Shown here: piece by piece, positions 38,435 through 47,456 of the stretch
Layout: the number at the start of each line of letters is the position of its first letter
Numbering within the stretch: position 1 is the stretch's first letter
Source of the DNA: Clusia tigrina
Taxonomy: Eukaryota > Arthropoda > Insecta > Diptera > Clusiidae
Assembly (NCBI GenBank): GCA_920105625.2
Contig: OV050030.1
Location: 216,736,325 to 216,800,324 of the forward strand
Reading direction: 5' to 3'
DNA: 64,000 bases
The notes under the pieces: generated by a model
Told to the model about the DNA's origin: nothing
What the model saw: only the letters and a program-made list of their open reading frames with translations
Databases searched by the model: none
Program-made: the position numbers and the translations under genes

Positions 38435-40101
38435 ATCCGGACCACCCATCCTCGTACCCGGACCACCCATCCTCGTACAGACCAATTTGCATGCTCGATA
38501 CGCTGGGTAAAATCTTAGAGAGAATTATCTGCGATAGACTGCAAGAATCACTTGAAAAGCCAGGAGGATTGGCCGCAAATCAATTTGGATTTCGGAGATC
38601 GCGATCCACCGTGGATGCAGTCCAAGCAGTGATGGATATTGCAAGAGAAGCACTCAGCGGGAAGAGATGGGTAAATGGAAGCAAAAAATACTGCGCAGTG
38701 ATCACATTGGATGTGAAGAACGCTTTCAACTCGGCGAGTTGGCCATTAATCATAAGCGCCCTCCGGAAATTCGCTGTCCCGGAGTACTTGTTGCGAATTT
38801 TAGCTAGTTATTTTGACAACCGAGTACTACTGTACGATACGGACGAAGGGGCAAAGCAATATAGGATCACGGGGGGAGTACCCCAGGGTTCTGTGCTCGG
38901 CCCTTCATTATGGAATGGTATGTACAATGACATACTCCAACTGGACCTACCGGAAGATACTACGGTGGTAGGCTATGCGGACGACATTGCTGTGGTAGCA
39001 GTAGCAAAACAGCTGGACATGCTCCAAACGATATGCAATGATGCGATCGTCAGAATAAAAAGCTGGCTTGATGACTCAAAACTGGAATTGGCGGCCCAGA
39101 AAACAGAGGTGGTCCTGCTGAGCTCCAGAAAAGTGCGAGAGCATATAACAATAACGGTGGGCGAACACGAAATTACATCGCAGCCGTATCTGCGGTACTT
39201 GGGAGTGATCATAGACGCGAAACTGACCTTCAAGGAACACCTTAGGACAGTATGCGAAAAGGCTGCCCGCGTCAACGGTGCGCTCACAAAGATGATGCCA
39301 AACTTGGGAGGGCCCAGATCAAGTCGAAGGAAGCTACTATCGAGGGTAACTACCTCGATCATCCTATATGCGGCTCCAATTTGGGCAGAAGTCGCGCGTA
39401 CAGAGAGCGTCTCAAAAGGAATCCGATCTGTACATAGGCTCAGCGCGCTAAGGGTTGCTAGCGCCTTTCGGACAGTTTCGGATGATGCCATTTGTGTGTT
39501 ATCAAGTAAGCCACCAATCGACCTGCTTGCATATGAAATGCAGGATTTGTATAGGAGAGGGACAAGACCAACGGCTGCAGATAAGCTTGAAATAAGACAG
39601 AAAACCATGCAACAATGGCAGCAAAGATGGGAGCAATCCAGCAAAGGCCGATGGACATTCCAACTGATACATAATATCAACGAATGGTACTCGCGCACAC
39701 ACGGCGAACTTAACTTCTATTTGACACAGATGCTTAGTGGCCACGGGTGCTTCAAGGAATACTTGCACAAATACAAATACGATGTTGACCCGTTTTGTCC
39801 AAGTTGCCCGGGAGAGCAAGAAAACGCGCAGCATATACTTTTTCATTTCCCGCGATTTCACGAGAGCAGAAACAACTTGAGCGCTATCTTAGGAGAACAA
39901 CCAGCAATGGCTAATCTGGTAGCGCATATGTGTGAAACCGAGACTAAATGGGAGGCAGTTTGTTCCACAGTATCTATTATGATGATAACTCTGCGGAACA
40001 CTGAACGCGCCCGAACAGCAGCACGCCTAAGCCAGCGCAGTGCTGAGGAAAACGTTAATGGGGATGTTTCAAGAAGTAGGACTGAAAATGGACAGACCTA
40101 A
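38350..40101 (+). CDS. Truncated LINE reverse transcriptase (ORF2 C-terminal part), fused to satellite frame
   Basis: This 583-codon open frame encodes the reverse transcriptase part of a non-LTR retrotransposon ORF2, which copies element RNA into DNA at a nicked target. Residues 1-28 are read from satellite DNA and are not part of the protein family; element sequence starts at residue 29 or 30. Visible motifs: RPICMLDTLGKILER just after the duplicated start; QFGFRRSRST at 78-87; LDVKNAFNSA, with catalytic Asp121; GVPQGS at 176-181; YADD at 209-212, giving Asp211 and Asp212; and a YLGVIIDAKLTF block. The LDVKNAFNSA form and the long C-terminal domain (APIWAE, GHGCFKEYL) are typical of the R1 clade. 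A C-terminal zinc-knuckle-like motif has Cys483, Cys486 and His495, but Phe500 stands where a cysteine is expected. The apurinic-type endonuclease and ORF1 are absent, so it is not autonomous. No promoter is evident. The ATG at 38350 is in satellite DNA, and expression is doubtful. Confidence 0.9.
   Translation: MLPLSPKSNTDKLQMALTYIRCVLHLSKYPDHPSSYPDHPSSYRPICMLDTLGKILERIICDRLQESLEKPGGLAANQFGFRRSRSTVDAVQAVMDIAREALSGKRWVNGSKKYCAVITLDVKNAFNSASWPLIISALRKFAVPEYLLRILASYFDNRVLLYDTDEGAKQYRITGGVPQGSVLGPSLWNGMYNDILQLDLPEDTTVVGYADDIAVVAVAKQLDMLQTICNDAIVRIKSWLDDSKLELAAQKTEVVLLSSRKVREHITITVGEHEITSQPYLRYLGVIIDAKLTFKEHLRTVCEKAARVNGALTKMMPNLGGPRSSRRKLLSRVTTSIILYAAPIWAEVARTESVSKGIRSVHRLSALRVASAFRTVSDDAICVLSSKPPIDLLAYEMQDLYRRGTRPTAADKLEIRQKTMQQWQQRWEQSSKGRWTFQLIHNINEWYSRTHGELNFYLTQMLSGHGCFKEYLHKYKYDVDPFCPSCPGEQENAQHILFHFPRFHESRNNLSAILGEQPAMANLVAHMCETETKWEAVCSTVSIMMITLRNTERARTAARLSQRSAEENVNGDVSRSRTENGQT
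38421..38434. repeat. 5' target-site duplication of the retrotransposon
   Basis: ACACCTATCAAAGT here is repeated at 40273-40286 directly after the poly(A) run. The first A may belong to the tail, so the duplication is 13 or 14 bases. The uninterrupted site is visible in a paralogous monomer at 42225-42238. Between the two loci the flanks differ by 1852 bp, exactly the 1839-bp insert plus a 13-bp duplication. Confidence 0.92.
38437..38478 (+). repeat. 21-bp tandem duplication at the LINE 5' junction
   Basis: Two perfect 21-bp copies, 38437-38457 and 38458-38478, each starting CCGGACCACCC and ending CTCGTAC. In protein they read as a repeated YPDHPSS-type heptad directly before the RPIC motif. 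R1-clade proteins normally have one such stretch, so the second copy probably arose during 5' end formation of this insertion. Confidence 0.88.
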
Positions 40102-40251
40102 GACTGATGATTGAGCGGTAACGCTCGTAACGGCCTCTCGACGTATTACCTAACGGTGAGGTCCCGAGAGGATGATCCGTCCGGACATCGGGGTGATTTT
40201 AGTGGGTTGGGGCCCCACACTACAAGTGTTTTTGACTGCTTTACACCTCGT
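40102..40251 (+). other. LINE 3' untranslated region with stem-loops
   Basis: Runs from the TAA at 40099-40101 to the poly(A). It has a perfect 5-bp stem (GAGCG 40113-40117, CGCTC 40122-40126) closing a GTAA loop, which in RNA is of the GNRA type. It also has a 7-bp stem with CCTCTCG at 40134-40140 and CGAGAGG at 40165-40171. Structured 3' UTRs are known to be recognised by the reverse transcriptase in some R1-clade elements such as SART1; a similar role here is inference. Confidence 0.65.
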
Positions 40252-40273
40252 AAAAAAAAAAAAAAAAAAAAAA
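40252..40273 (+). other. LINE poly(A) tail
   Basis: An uninterrupted run of 22 A residues; the last may belong to the target duplication. It marks the 3' end and shows the element lies in the plus orientation. Confidence 0.93.
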
Positions 40274-40286
40274 CACCTATCAAAGT
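40273..40286. repeat. 3' target-site duplication of the retrotransposon
   Basis: ACACCTATCAAAGT, the partner of 38421-38434. Satellite then continues 'ttgcaacaatgaaacgc', exactly as in the uninserted paralogue at 42239. Confidence 0.92.
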
Positions 40287-42225
40287 TTGCAACAATGAAA
40301 CGCTTGTAACTTTTTACTTTAGCGTCATAAAAGCTTGAAATTTGGTGACAATAAAGTACTCGAGCCTCATCAATTTAAGCTTTCGCTCATAGCTATGCTA
40401 CCCTTGAGTCCCAAATCAAACACTGATAAACTTCAAATGGCCCTAACTTTTCTACGGTGCCTCCTATACCTATCAAAGTTTGTAACAAGTAAATGCTTGA
40501 AACTTTTTACTGGAGCTTAATAAAATCTTGAAATTTTGTGACAATAAAGTACTCGAACCTCTTGTCTATTTAAGCTATCGCTCGTAGCTATTATACCCTT
40601 GAGTCCCAAATCAAAGACTGATAATACTTCAAATGGCCCTAACTTCTATGCGGTGCGTCCTATGCCTATCAAAGTTGGCAACAATCAAATGCTTGTTACT
40701 TTCTACTGGAGCGTCACAAAACTTTGAAATTTTGTGACAATAATTATTCGAGCCTCTCGTCAATTTAAGCTATCACTCATAGCTATGCTACCCTTGAGTC
40801 CCAAATCAAACACTGCTAAAACTTCAAATGGCCCTAACTTCTATACGGTGCATCCTATACCTATCCAAGTTTGCAACAATTAGATATTGTAACTTTTTAC
40901 TGGAGCGTCATAAAATCTTGAAATTTTGTGACCATAAAGTACTCGAGTCTCTTATCAATTTAAGCTATCGCTCAAATCTATGCTACCATTGAGTCCCAAA
41001 TCAAACACTGGCAAAACTTCAAATGGCCCTACCTTCTATACGGTGGGTCCTACACCTATCAAAGTTTGCAACAATCAAATGCATGTAACTTTTTACTGGA
41101 GCGTCATAAAACCTTGAAATTTGGTGACAATAAAGTACTCGAGCCTCTTATCAATTTAAGCTATCGCTCATAGCTATGCTACCCTTGAGTCCCAAATCAA
41201 ACACTGATAAACTTCAAATGGCCCTAACTTATATACGGTGTGACCTACACCTATCAAAGTTTGCAACAAACAAACGCTTGTAACTTTTTACTGGAGCGTC
41301 ATAATATCTTGAAATGTTGTGACAATAAAGTACTCGAGCCTCTTGTAAATTTAAGCTACCGCTCATAGCTACGCTACCCTTGAGTCCCAAATCTAACAAT
41401 GCTAAAACTTCAAATGGCACTAACTTCTATACGGTGCATACTATACCTATCCAAGTTGGCAACAATCAAATGCTTGTAACTTTTTACTGGAGCGTCATAA
41501 AATCTTGAAATTCTGTGACCATAAAGTACTCGAGCCTCTTATCAATTTAAGCTATCGCTCATAGCTATACTACCCTTGAGTCCCAAATCAAACACTCGCA
41601 AAATTTCAAATGGCCCTAACTTCTATACGGTGCGTCCTACACCTATCAAAGTTTGCAACAATCAAATGCTTGTAACTTTTTACTGGAGCGTCACAAAACT
41701 TTGAAATTTTGTGACAATAATTACTCGAGCCTCTCGTCAATTTAAGCTATCACACACAGCTATGCTACCCTTGAGTCCCAAATCAAACACTGATAGAACT
41801 TCAAATTGGCCTAACTTCTATACGGTGCTGCCTACACCTATCAAACTTTTCAACATTCAAATGCTTGTAACTTCTTACTGGAGAGTTATAAAATCTTGGA
41901 AGTTTGTGACAATAAAGTACTCGAGCCTCTTGTAAATTTAAGCTACCGCTCAAAGCTATGCTACCCTTGAGTCCTAAATCAAATACTGGCAAAACTTCAA
42001 ATGGCCCTAACTTCTATACGGTGCGTCCTACACCTATCAAAGTTTGCAACAATCAAATGCTTGTAACTTTTTCCTGGAGCGTCATAAAACCTTGAAATTT
42101 GGTGACAATAAAGTACTCGAGCCTCTTATCAATTTAAGCTATCGCTCATAGCTATGCTACCCTTGAGTCCCAAATCAAACACTGATAAACTTCAAATGGC
42201 CCAAACTTATATACGGTGTGTCCTA
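40287..42225. repeat. 1952-bp satellite repeat, copy 1
   Basis: Ten-monomer block. 40274 to about 41535 matches 42226 to about 43485 at an offset of 1952, sharing 'ctttctacggtgcc'-type readings ('ttttctacggtgcctcc'), 'aacaagtaaatgcttg' and 'ttagatattgtaac'. A related block recurs from about 61532. No gene is seen. Confidence 0.82.
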
Positions 42226-43485
42226 CACCTATCAAAGTTTGCAACAATGAAACGCTTGTAACTTTTTACTTTAGCGTCATAAAAGCTTGAAATTTGGTGA
42301 CAATAAAGTACTCGAGCCTCATCAATTTAAGCTTTCGCTCATAGCTATGCTACCCTTGAGTCCCAAAGCAAACACTGATAAACTTCAAATGGCCCTAACT
42401 TTTCTACGGTGCCTCCTATACCTATCAAAGTTTGTAACAAGTAAATGCTTGAAACTTTTTACTGGAGCTTAATAAAATCTTGAAATTTTGTGACAATAAA
42501 GTACTCGAACCTCTTGTCTATTTAAGCTATCGCTCGTAGCTATTATACCCTTGAGTCCCAAATCAAAGACTGATAATACTTCAAATGGCCCTAACTTCTA
42601 TGCGGTGCGTCCTATGCCTATCAAAGTTGGCAACAATCAAATGCTTGTTACTTTTTACTGGAGCGTCACAAAACTTTGAAATTTTGTGACAATAATTATT
42701 CGAGCCTCTCGTCAATTTAAGCTATCGCTCATAGCTATGCTACCCTTGAGTCCCAAATCAAACACTGCTAAAACTTCAAATGGCCCTAACTTCTATACGG
42801 TGCATCCTATACCTATCCAAGTTTGCAACAATTAGATATTGTAACTTTTTACTGGAGCGTCATAAAATCTTGAAATTTTGTGACCATAAAGTACTCGAGT
42901 CTCTTATCAATTTAAGCTATCGCTCAAAGCTATGCTACCATTGAGTCCCAAATCAAACACTGGCAAAACTTCAAATGGCCCTACCTTCTATACGGTGGGT
43001 CCTGCACCTATCAAAGTTTGCAACAATCAAATGCATGTAACTTTTTACTGGAGCGTCATAAAACCTTGAAATTTGGTGACAATAAAGTACTCGAGCCTCT
43101 TATCAATTTAAGCTATCGCTCATAGCTATGCTACCCTTGAGTCCCAAATCAAACACTGATAAACTTCAAATGGCCCTAACTTATATACGGTGTGTCCTAC
43201 ACCTATCAAAGTTTCCAACAATCAAACGCTTGTAACTTTTTACTGGAGCGTCATAATATCTTGAAATGTTGTGACAATAAAGTACTCGAGCCTCTTGTAA
43301 ATTTAAGCTACCGCTCATAGCTACGCTACCCTTGAGTCCCAAATCTAACAATGCTAAAACTTCAAATGGCCCTAACTTCTATACGGTGCATACTATACCT
43401 ATCCAAGTTGGCAACAATCAAATGCTTGTAACTTTTTACTGGAGCGTCATAACATCTTGAAATTCTGTGACCATAAAGTACTCTA
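42226..43485. repeat. 1952-bp satellite repeat, copy 2 (with empty LINE site)
   Basis: Matches 40274 onward with few differences, for example 'cctgcacc' near 43012 against 'cctacacc'. The first bases cover the site that holds the retrotransposon in the other lineage; here it is uninterrupted. The block ends in a monomer that has lost about 40 bp around its XhoI site ('agtactctacccttgag' near 43478). Confidence 0.82.
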
Positions 43486-44326
43486 CCCTTGAGTCCCAAA
43501 TCAAACACTGATAAAACTTCAAATTGCCCTAACTTCTATACGGTGCTTCCTACACCTATCAAACTTTTCAACATTCAAATGCTTGTAACTTCTTACTGGA
43601 GATTCATAAAATCTTGAAATTCTGTGACAATAAAGTACTCGAGCCTCTTGTAAATTTAAGCTATCGCTCAGCTATGCTACCCTTGAGTCCCAAATCAAAC
43701 ACTGCTAAAACTTCAAATGGCCCTAACTTCTATACGGCGCATCCTATACCTATCCAAGTTTGCAACAATTAAATTCTTGTAACTTTTTTCTGGAGCGTCA
43801 TAAAATCTTGAATTTTTGTGACAATAAAGTACTCGAGCCTCTTGTCAATTTAAGCTATCGCTCATAGCTATTATACACTTGAGTCCCAAATCAAAGACTG
43901 ATAATACTTCAAATGGCCCTAACTTCTATGCGGTGCGTCCTATGGTTATCAAAGTTGGCAACAATCAAATGCTTGTTGCTTTTGACTGGAGCGTGACAAA
44001 ACCTTGAAATTTTGTAACAATAATTACTCGAGCCTCTCGTCAATTTAAACTATCACTCATAGCTATGCTTCCCTTGAGTCCCAAATCAACCACTGCGAAA
44101 ACTTCAAATGGCCCTAACTTCTATACGGTGCGTCTTACAATTATCCAACTTCTCAACATTCAAATGCTTGTAACTTCTTACTGGAGAGTCATAAAATGTT
44201 GAAATTCTGTGACAATAAAGTACTCGAGCCTCTTGTAAATTTAAGCTATCGCTCATAGCTATGCTACTCTTGAGTCCCAAATCAACCACTGCTAAAACTT
44301 CAAATGGCCCTAACTTCTATACAGTG
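43486..44326. repeat. Satellite monomers with the 4-base dyad loss
   Basis: About four monomers. They include 'cgctcagctatgc' near 43670, and match about 45.9-46.6 kb at an offset of 2347 bp (twelve monomers). Shared readings are 'tatacggcgcatcc', 'cctatggttatcaaag' and 'gcgtgacaaaacc'. No gene is seen. Confidence 0.8.
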
Positions 44327-47300
44327 TGTCCTATACCTATCAAACTTTTCAACATTCAAATGCTTGTAACTTCTTACTGGAGAGTCATAAAATCTTGAAA
44401 TTTTGTGACAATAAAGTACTCGAGCCTCTTGTAAATGTAAGCTATCGCTCATAGCTATGCTACCCTTGAGTCCCAAATCAACCACTGCTAAAACTTCAAA
44501 TGGCCCTAACTTCTATACAGTGCGTACTATACCTATCCAAGTTGGCAACAATCAAATGCTTGTAACTTTTTACTGGAGCGTCATAAAATCTTGAAATTCT
44601 GTGACCATAAAGTACTCGAAACTCTTATCAATTTAAGCTATCGCTCATAGCTATGCTACCCTTGAGTCCCAAGTCAAACACTGCTAAAACTTCAAATGAC
44701 CCTAACTTCTATACGGTGCGTCCTACACCTATCAAAGTTTGCAACAATCAATTGCTTGTAACTTTTTACTGGAGCGTCATAAAACCTTGAAATTTGGTGA
44801 CAATAAAGTACTCGAGCCCCTTATCAATTTAAGCTATGGCTCATAGCTATGCTACCCTTGAGTCCCAAATCAACCACTGCTAAAACTTCAAATGGCCCTA
44901 ACTTCTATACGGTGCGTCCTATACCTATCAAAGTTTGTAATTTGCAAATGCTTGTAACTTTTTACTGGAGCTTAATAAAATCTTGAATTTTTGTGACAAT
45001 AAAGTACTCGAGCCTCTTGTCAAATTAAGCTATCGCTCATAGCTATTATACCCTTGAGTCCCAAATCAAAGAATGATAATACTTCAAATGGCCCTAACTT
45101 CTATGCGGTGCGTCCTATGCCTATCAAAGTTGGCAACAATCAAATGCTTGTTACTTTTTACTGGAGCGTCACAAAACCTTGAAATTTTGTGACAATAATT
45201 ACTCGAGCCTCTCGTCAATTTAAGCTATCACTCATAGCTATGCTTCCATTGAGTACCAAATCAAACACTGATAAAACTTCAAATTGCCCTAACTTCTATA
45301 CGGTGCTTCCTACACCCATCAAACTTTTCAACATTCAATTGCTTGTAACTTCTTACTGGAGAGTCATAAAATGTTGAAATTCTGTGACAATAAAGTACTC
45401 GAGCCTCTTGTAAATTTAAGCTATCGCTCATAGCAATGCTACCCTTGAGTCCCAAATCAACCACTGCTAAAACTTCAAATGGCCCTAACTTCTATACGGT
45501 GCGTCCTATACCTATCAAACTTTTCAAAATTCAAATGCTTGTAACTTCTTACTGGAGAGTCATAAAATCTTGAAATTTTGTGACAATAAAGTACTCGAGC
45601 CTCTTGTAAATTTAAGCTACCGCTCATAGCTACGCTACCCTTGAGTCCCAAATCTACCAATGCTAAAACTTCAAATGGCCCTAACTTCTATACGGTGCGT
45701 CCTACACCTATCAAAGTTTGCAACAGTCAAATGCTTGTAACTTTTCTCTGGAGCGTCACAAAACTTTGAAATTTTGTGACAATAATTACTCGAGCCTCTC
45801 GTCAATTTAAGTTATCACACATAGCTATGCAACCCTTGAGTCCCAAATCAAACACTGATAAAACTTCAAATTGCCCTAACTTCTATACGGTGCTTCCTAC
45901 ACCTATCAAACTTTTCAACATTCAAATGCTTGTAACTTCTTACTGGAGATTCATAAAATCTTGAAATTCTGTGACAATGAAGTACTCGAGCCTCTTGTAA
46001 ATTTAAGCTATCGCTCAGCTATGCTACCCTTGAGTCCCAAATCAAACACTGCTAAAACTTCAAATGGCCCTAACTTCTATACGGCGCATCCTATACCTAT
46101 CCAAGTTTGCAACAATTAAATTCTTGTAACTTTTTTCTGGAGCGTCATAAAATCTTGAATTTTTGTGACAATAAAGTACTCGAGCCTCTTGTCAATTTAA
46201 GCTATCGCTCATAGCTATTATACACTTGAGTCCCAAATCAAAGACTGATAATACTTCAAATGGCCCTAACTTCTATGCGGTGCGTCCTATGGTTATCAAA
46301 GTTGGCAACAATCAAATGCTTGTTGCTTTTGACTGGAGCGTGACAAAACCTTGAAATTTTGTAACAATAATTACTCGAGCCTCTCGTCAATTTAAACTAT
46401 CACTCATAGCTATGCTTCCCTTGAGTCCCAAATCAACCACTGCGAAAACTTCAAATGGCCCTATCTTCTATACGGTGCGTCTTACAATTATCCAACTTCT
46501 CAACATTCAAATGCTTGTAACTTCTTACTGGAGAGTCATAAAATGTTGAAATTCTGTGACAATAAAGTACTCGAGCCTCTTGTAAATTTAAGCTATCGCT
46601 CATAGCTATGTTACCCTTGAGTCCCAAATCAACCACTGCTAAAACTTCAAATGGCCCTAACTTCTATACGGTGTGTCCTATACCTATCAAACTTTTCAAC
46701 ATTCAAATGCTTGTAACTTCTTACTGGAGAGTTATAAAATCTTGGAAGTTTGTGACAATAAAGTACTCGAGCCCCTTGTAAATTTAAGCTACCGCTCAAA
46801 GCTATGCTACCCTTGACTCCCAAATCAAATACTGGCAAAACTTCAAATGGCCCTAAGTTCTATACGGTGCGTCCTACACCTATCAAAGTTTGCAACAATC
46901 AAATGCTTGTAACTTTTTACTGGAGCGTCATAAAACCTTGAAATTTGGTGACAATAAAGTACTCGAGCCTCTTATCAATTTAAACTATCGCTCGTAGCTA
47001 TTATACCCTTGAGTCCCAAATCAAAGACTGATAATACTTCAAATGGCCCTAGCTTCTATACGGTGCGTCCTACACCTACCAAAGTTTGCAACAATCAAAT
47101 GCTTGTAACTTTTTACTGGAGCGTCATAATACACTTAAAATTTGGTGACAATAAAATACTCTAGGCTCATCAATTTAAGCTATCGCTCATAGATATGCTA
47201 CCCTTGAGTCCCAAATCAAACACTGATAAAACTTCAAATGGTCCTAACTTCTATACAGTGCGTACTATACCTATCCAAAATGGCAACAATCAAATGCTTG

Positions 47301-47456
47301 TAACTTTTTACTGGAGCGTCATAAAATCTTGAAATTCTGTGACCATAAAGTACTCGAAACTCTTATCAATTTAAGCTATCGCTCATAGCTATGCTACCCT
47401 TGAGTCCCAAGTCAAACACTGCTAAAACTTCAAATGACCCTAACTTCTATACGGTG
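44327..47456. repeat. 3130-bp higher-order repeat, copy 1 (16 monomers)
   Basis: Tandem with 47457-50387 at an offset of 3130 bp. Both copies hold the same order of monomer variants. Differences are few: 'tttgtaatttgcaaatg' near 44936 against 'tttgtaacaagcaaatg' near 48066, and 'ccttgactccc' near 46812 against 'ccttgagtccc'. No gene is seen. Confidence 0.83.

Larger units (their letters stand above)
38435..40273 (+). mobile_element. 5'-truncated R1-clade non-LTR retrotransposon (LINE)
   Basis: About 1.84 kb of non-satellite DNA with a terminal reverse-transcriptase reading frame, a ~150-bp 3' untranslated region and a 22-base poly(A) run, flanked by a perfect 13-14-bp target duplication. These are the marks of target-primed reverse transcription. 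ORF1, the endonuclease and the first part of ORF2 are missing; R1-clade elements are usually several kb long, so this is a typical 5' truncation. The frame is unbroken, and the duplication and tail are clean, which point to a young insertion. The 5' end carries a 21-bp direct duplication (38437-38457 and 38458-38478). R1-clade placement rests on protein motifs; known members include target-specific elements in rDNA and telomeric repeats. Whether this one prefers the satellite cannot be told from one copy. Confidence 0.93.

Noticed and set aside
38973..39698. 241-codon minus-strand open frame inside the retrotransposon
   Set aside because: Antisense shadow of the reverse-transcriptase frame, with no family resemblance.
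39502..39861. 119-codon minus-strand frame and nearby short frames (39252-39437, 39458-39658)
   Set aside because: They overlap well-supported RT coding sequence in other frames.
40111..40338. 75-codon plus-strand frame spanning the LINE 3' UTR and poly(A)
   Set aside because: It runs through the UTR, a lysine run from the poly(A), and satellite. It is an accident of the junction.
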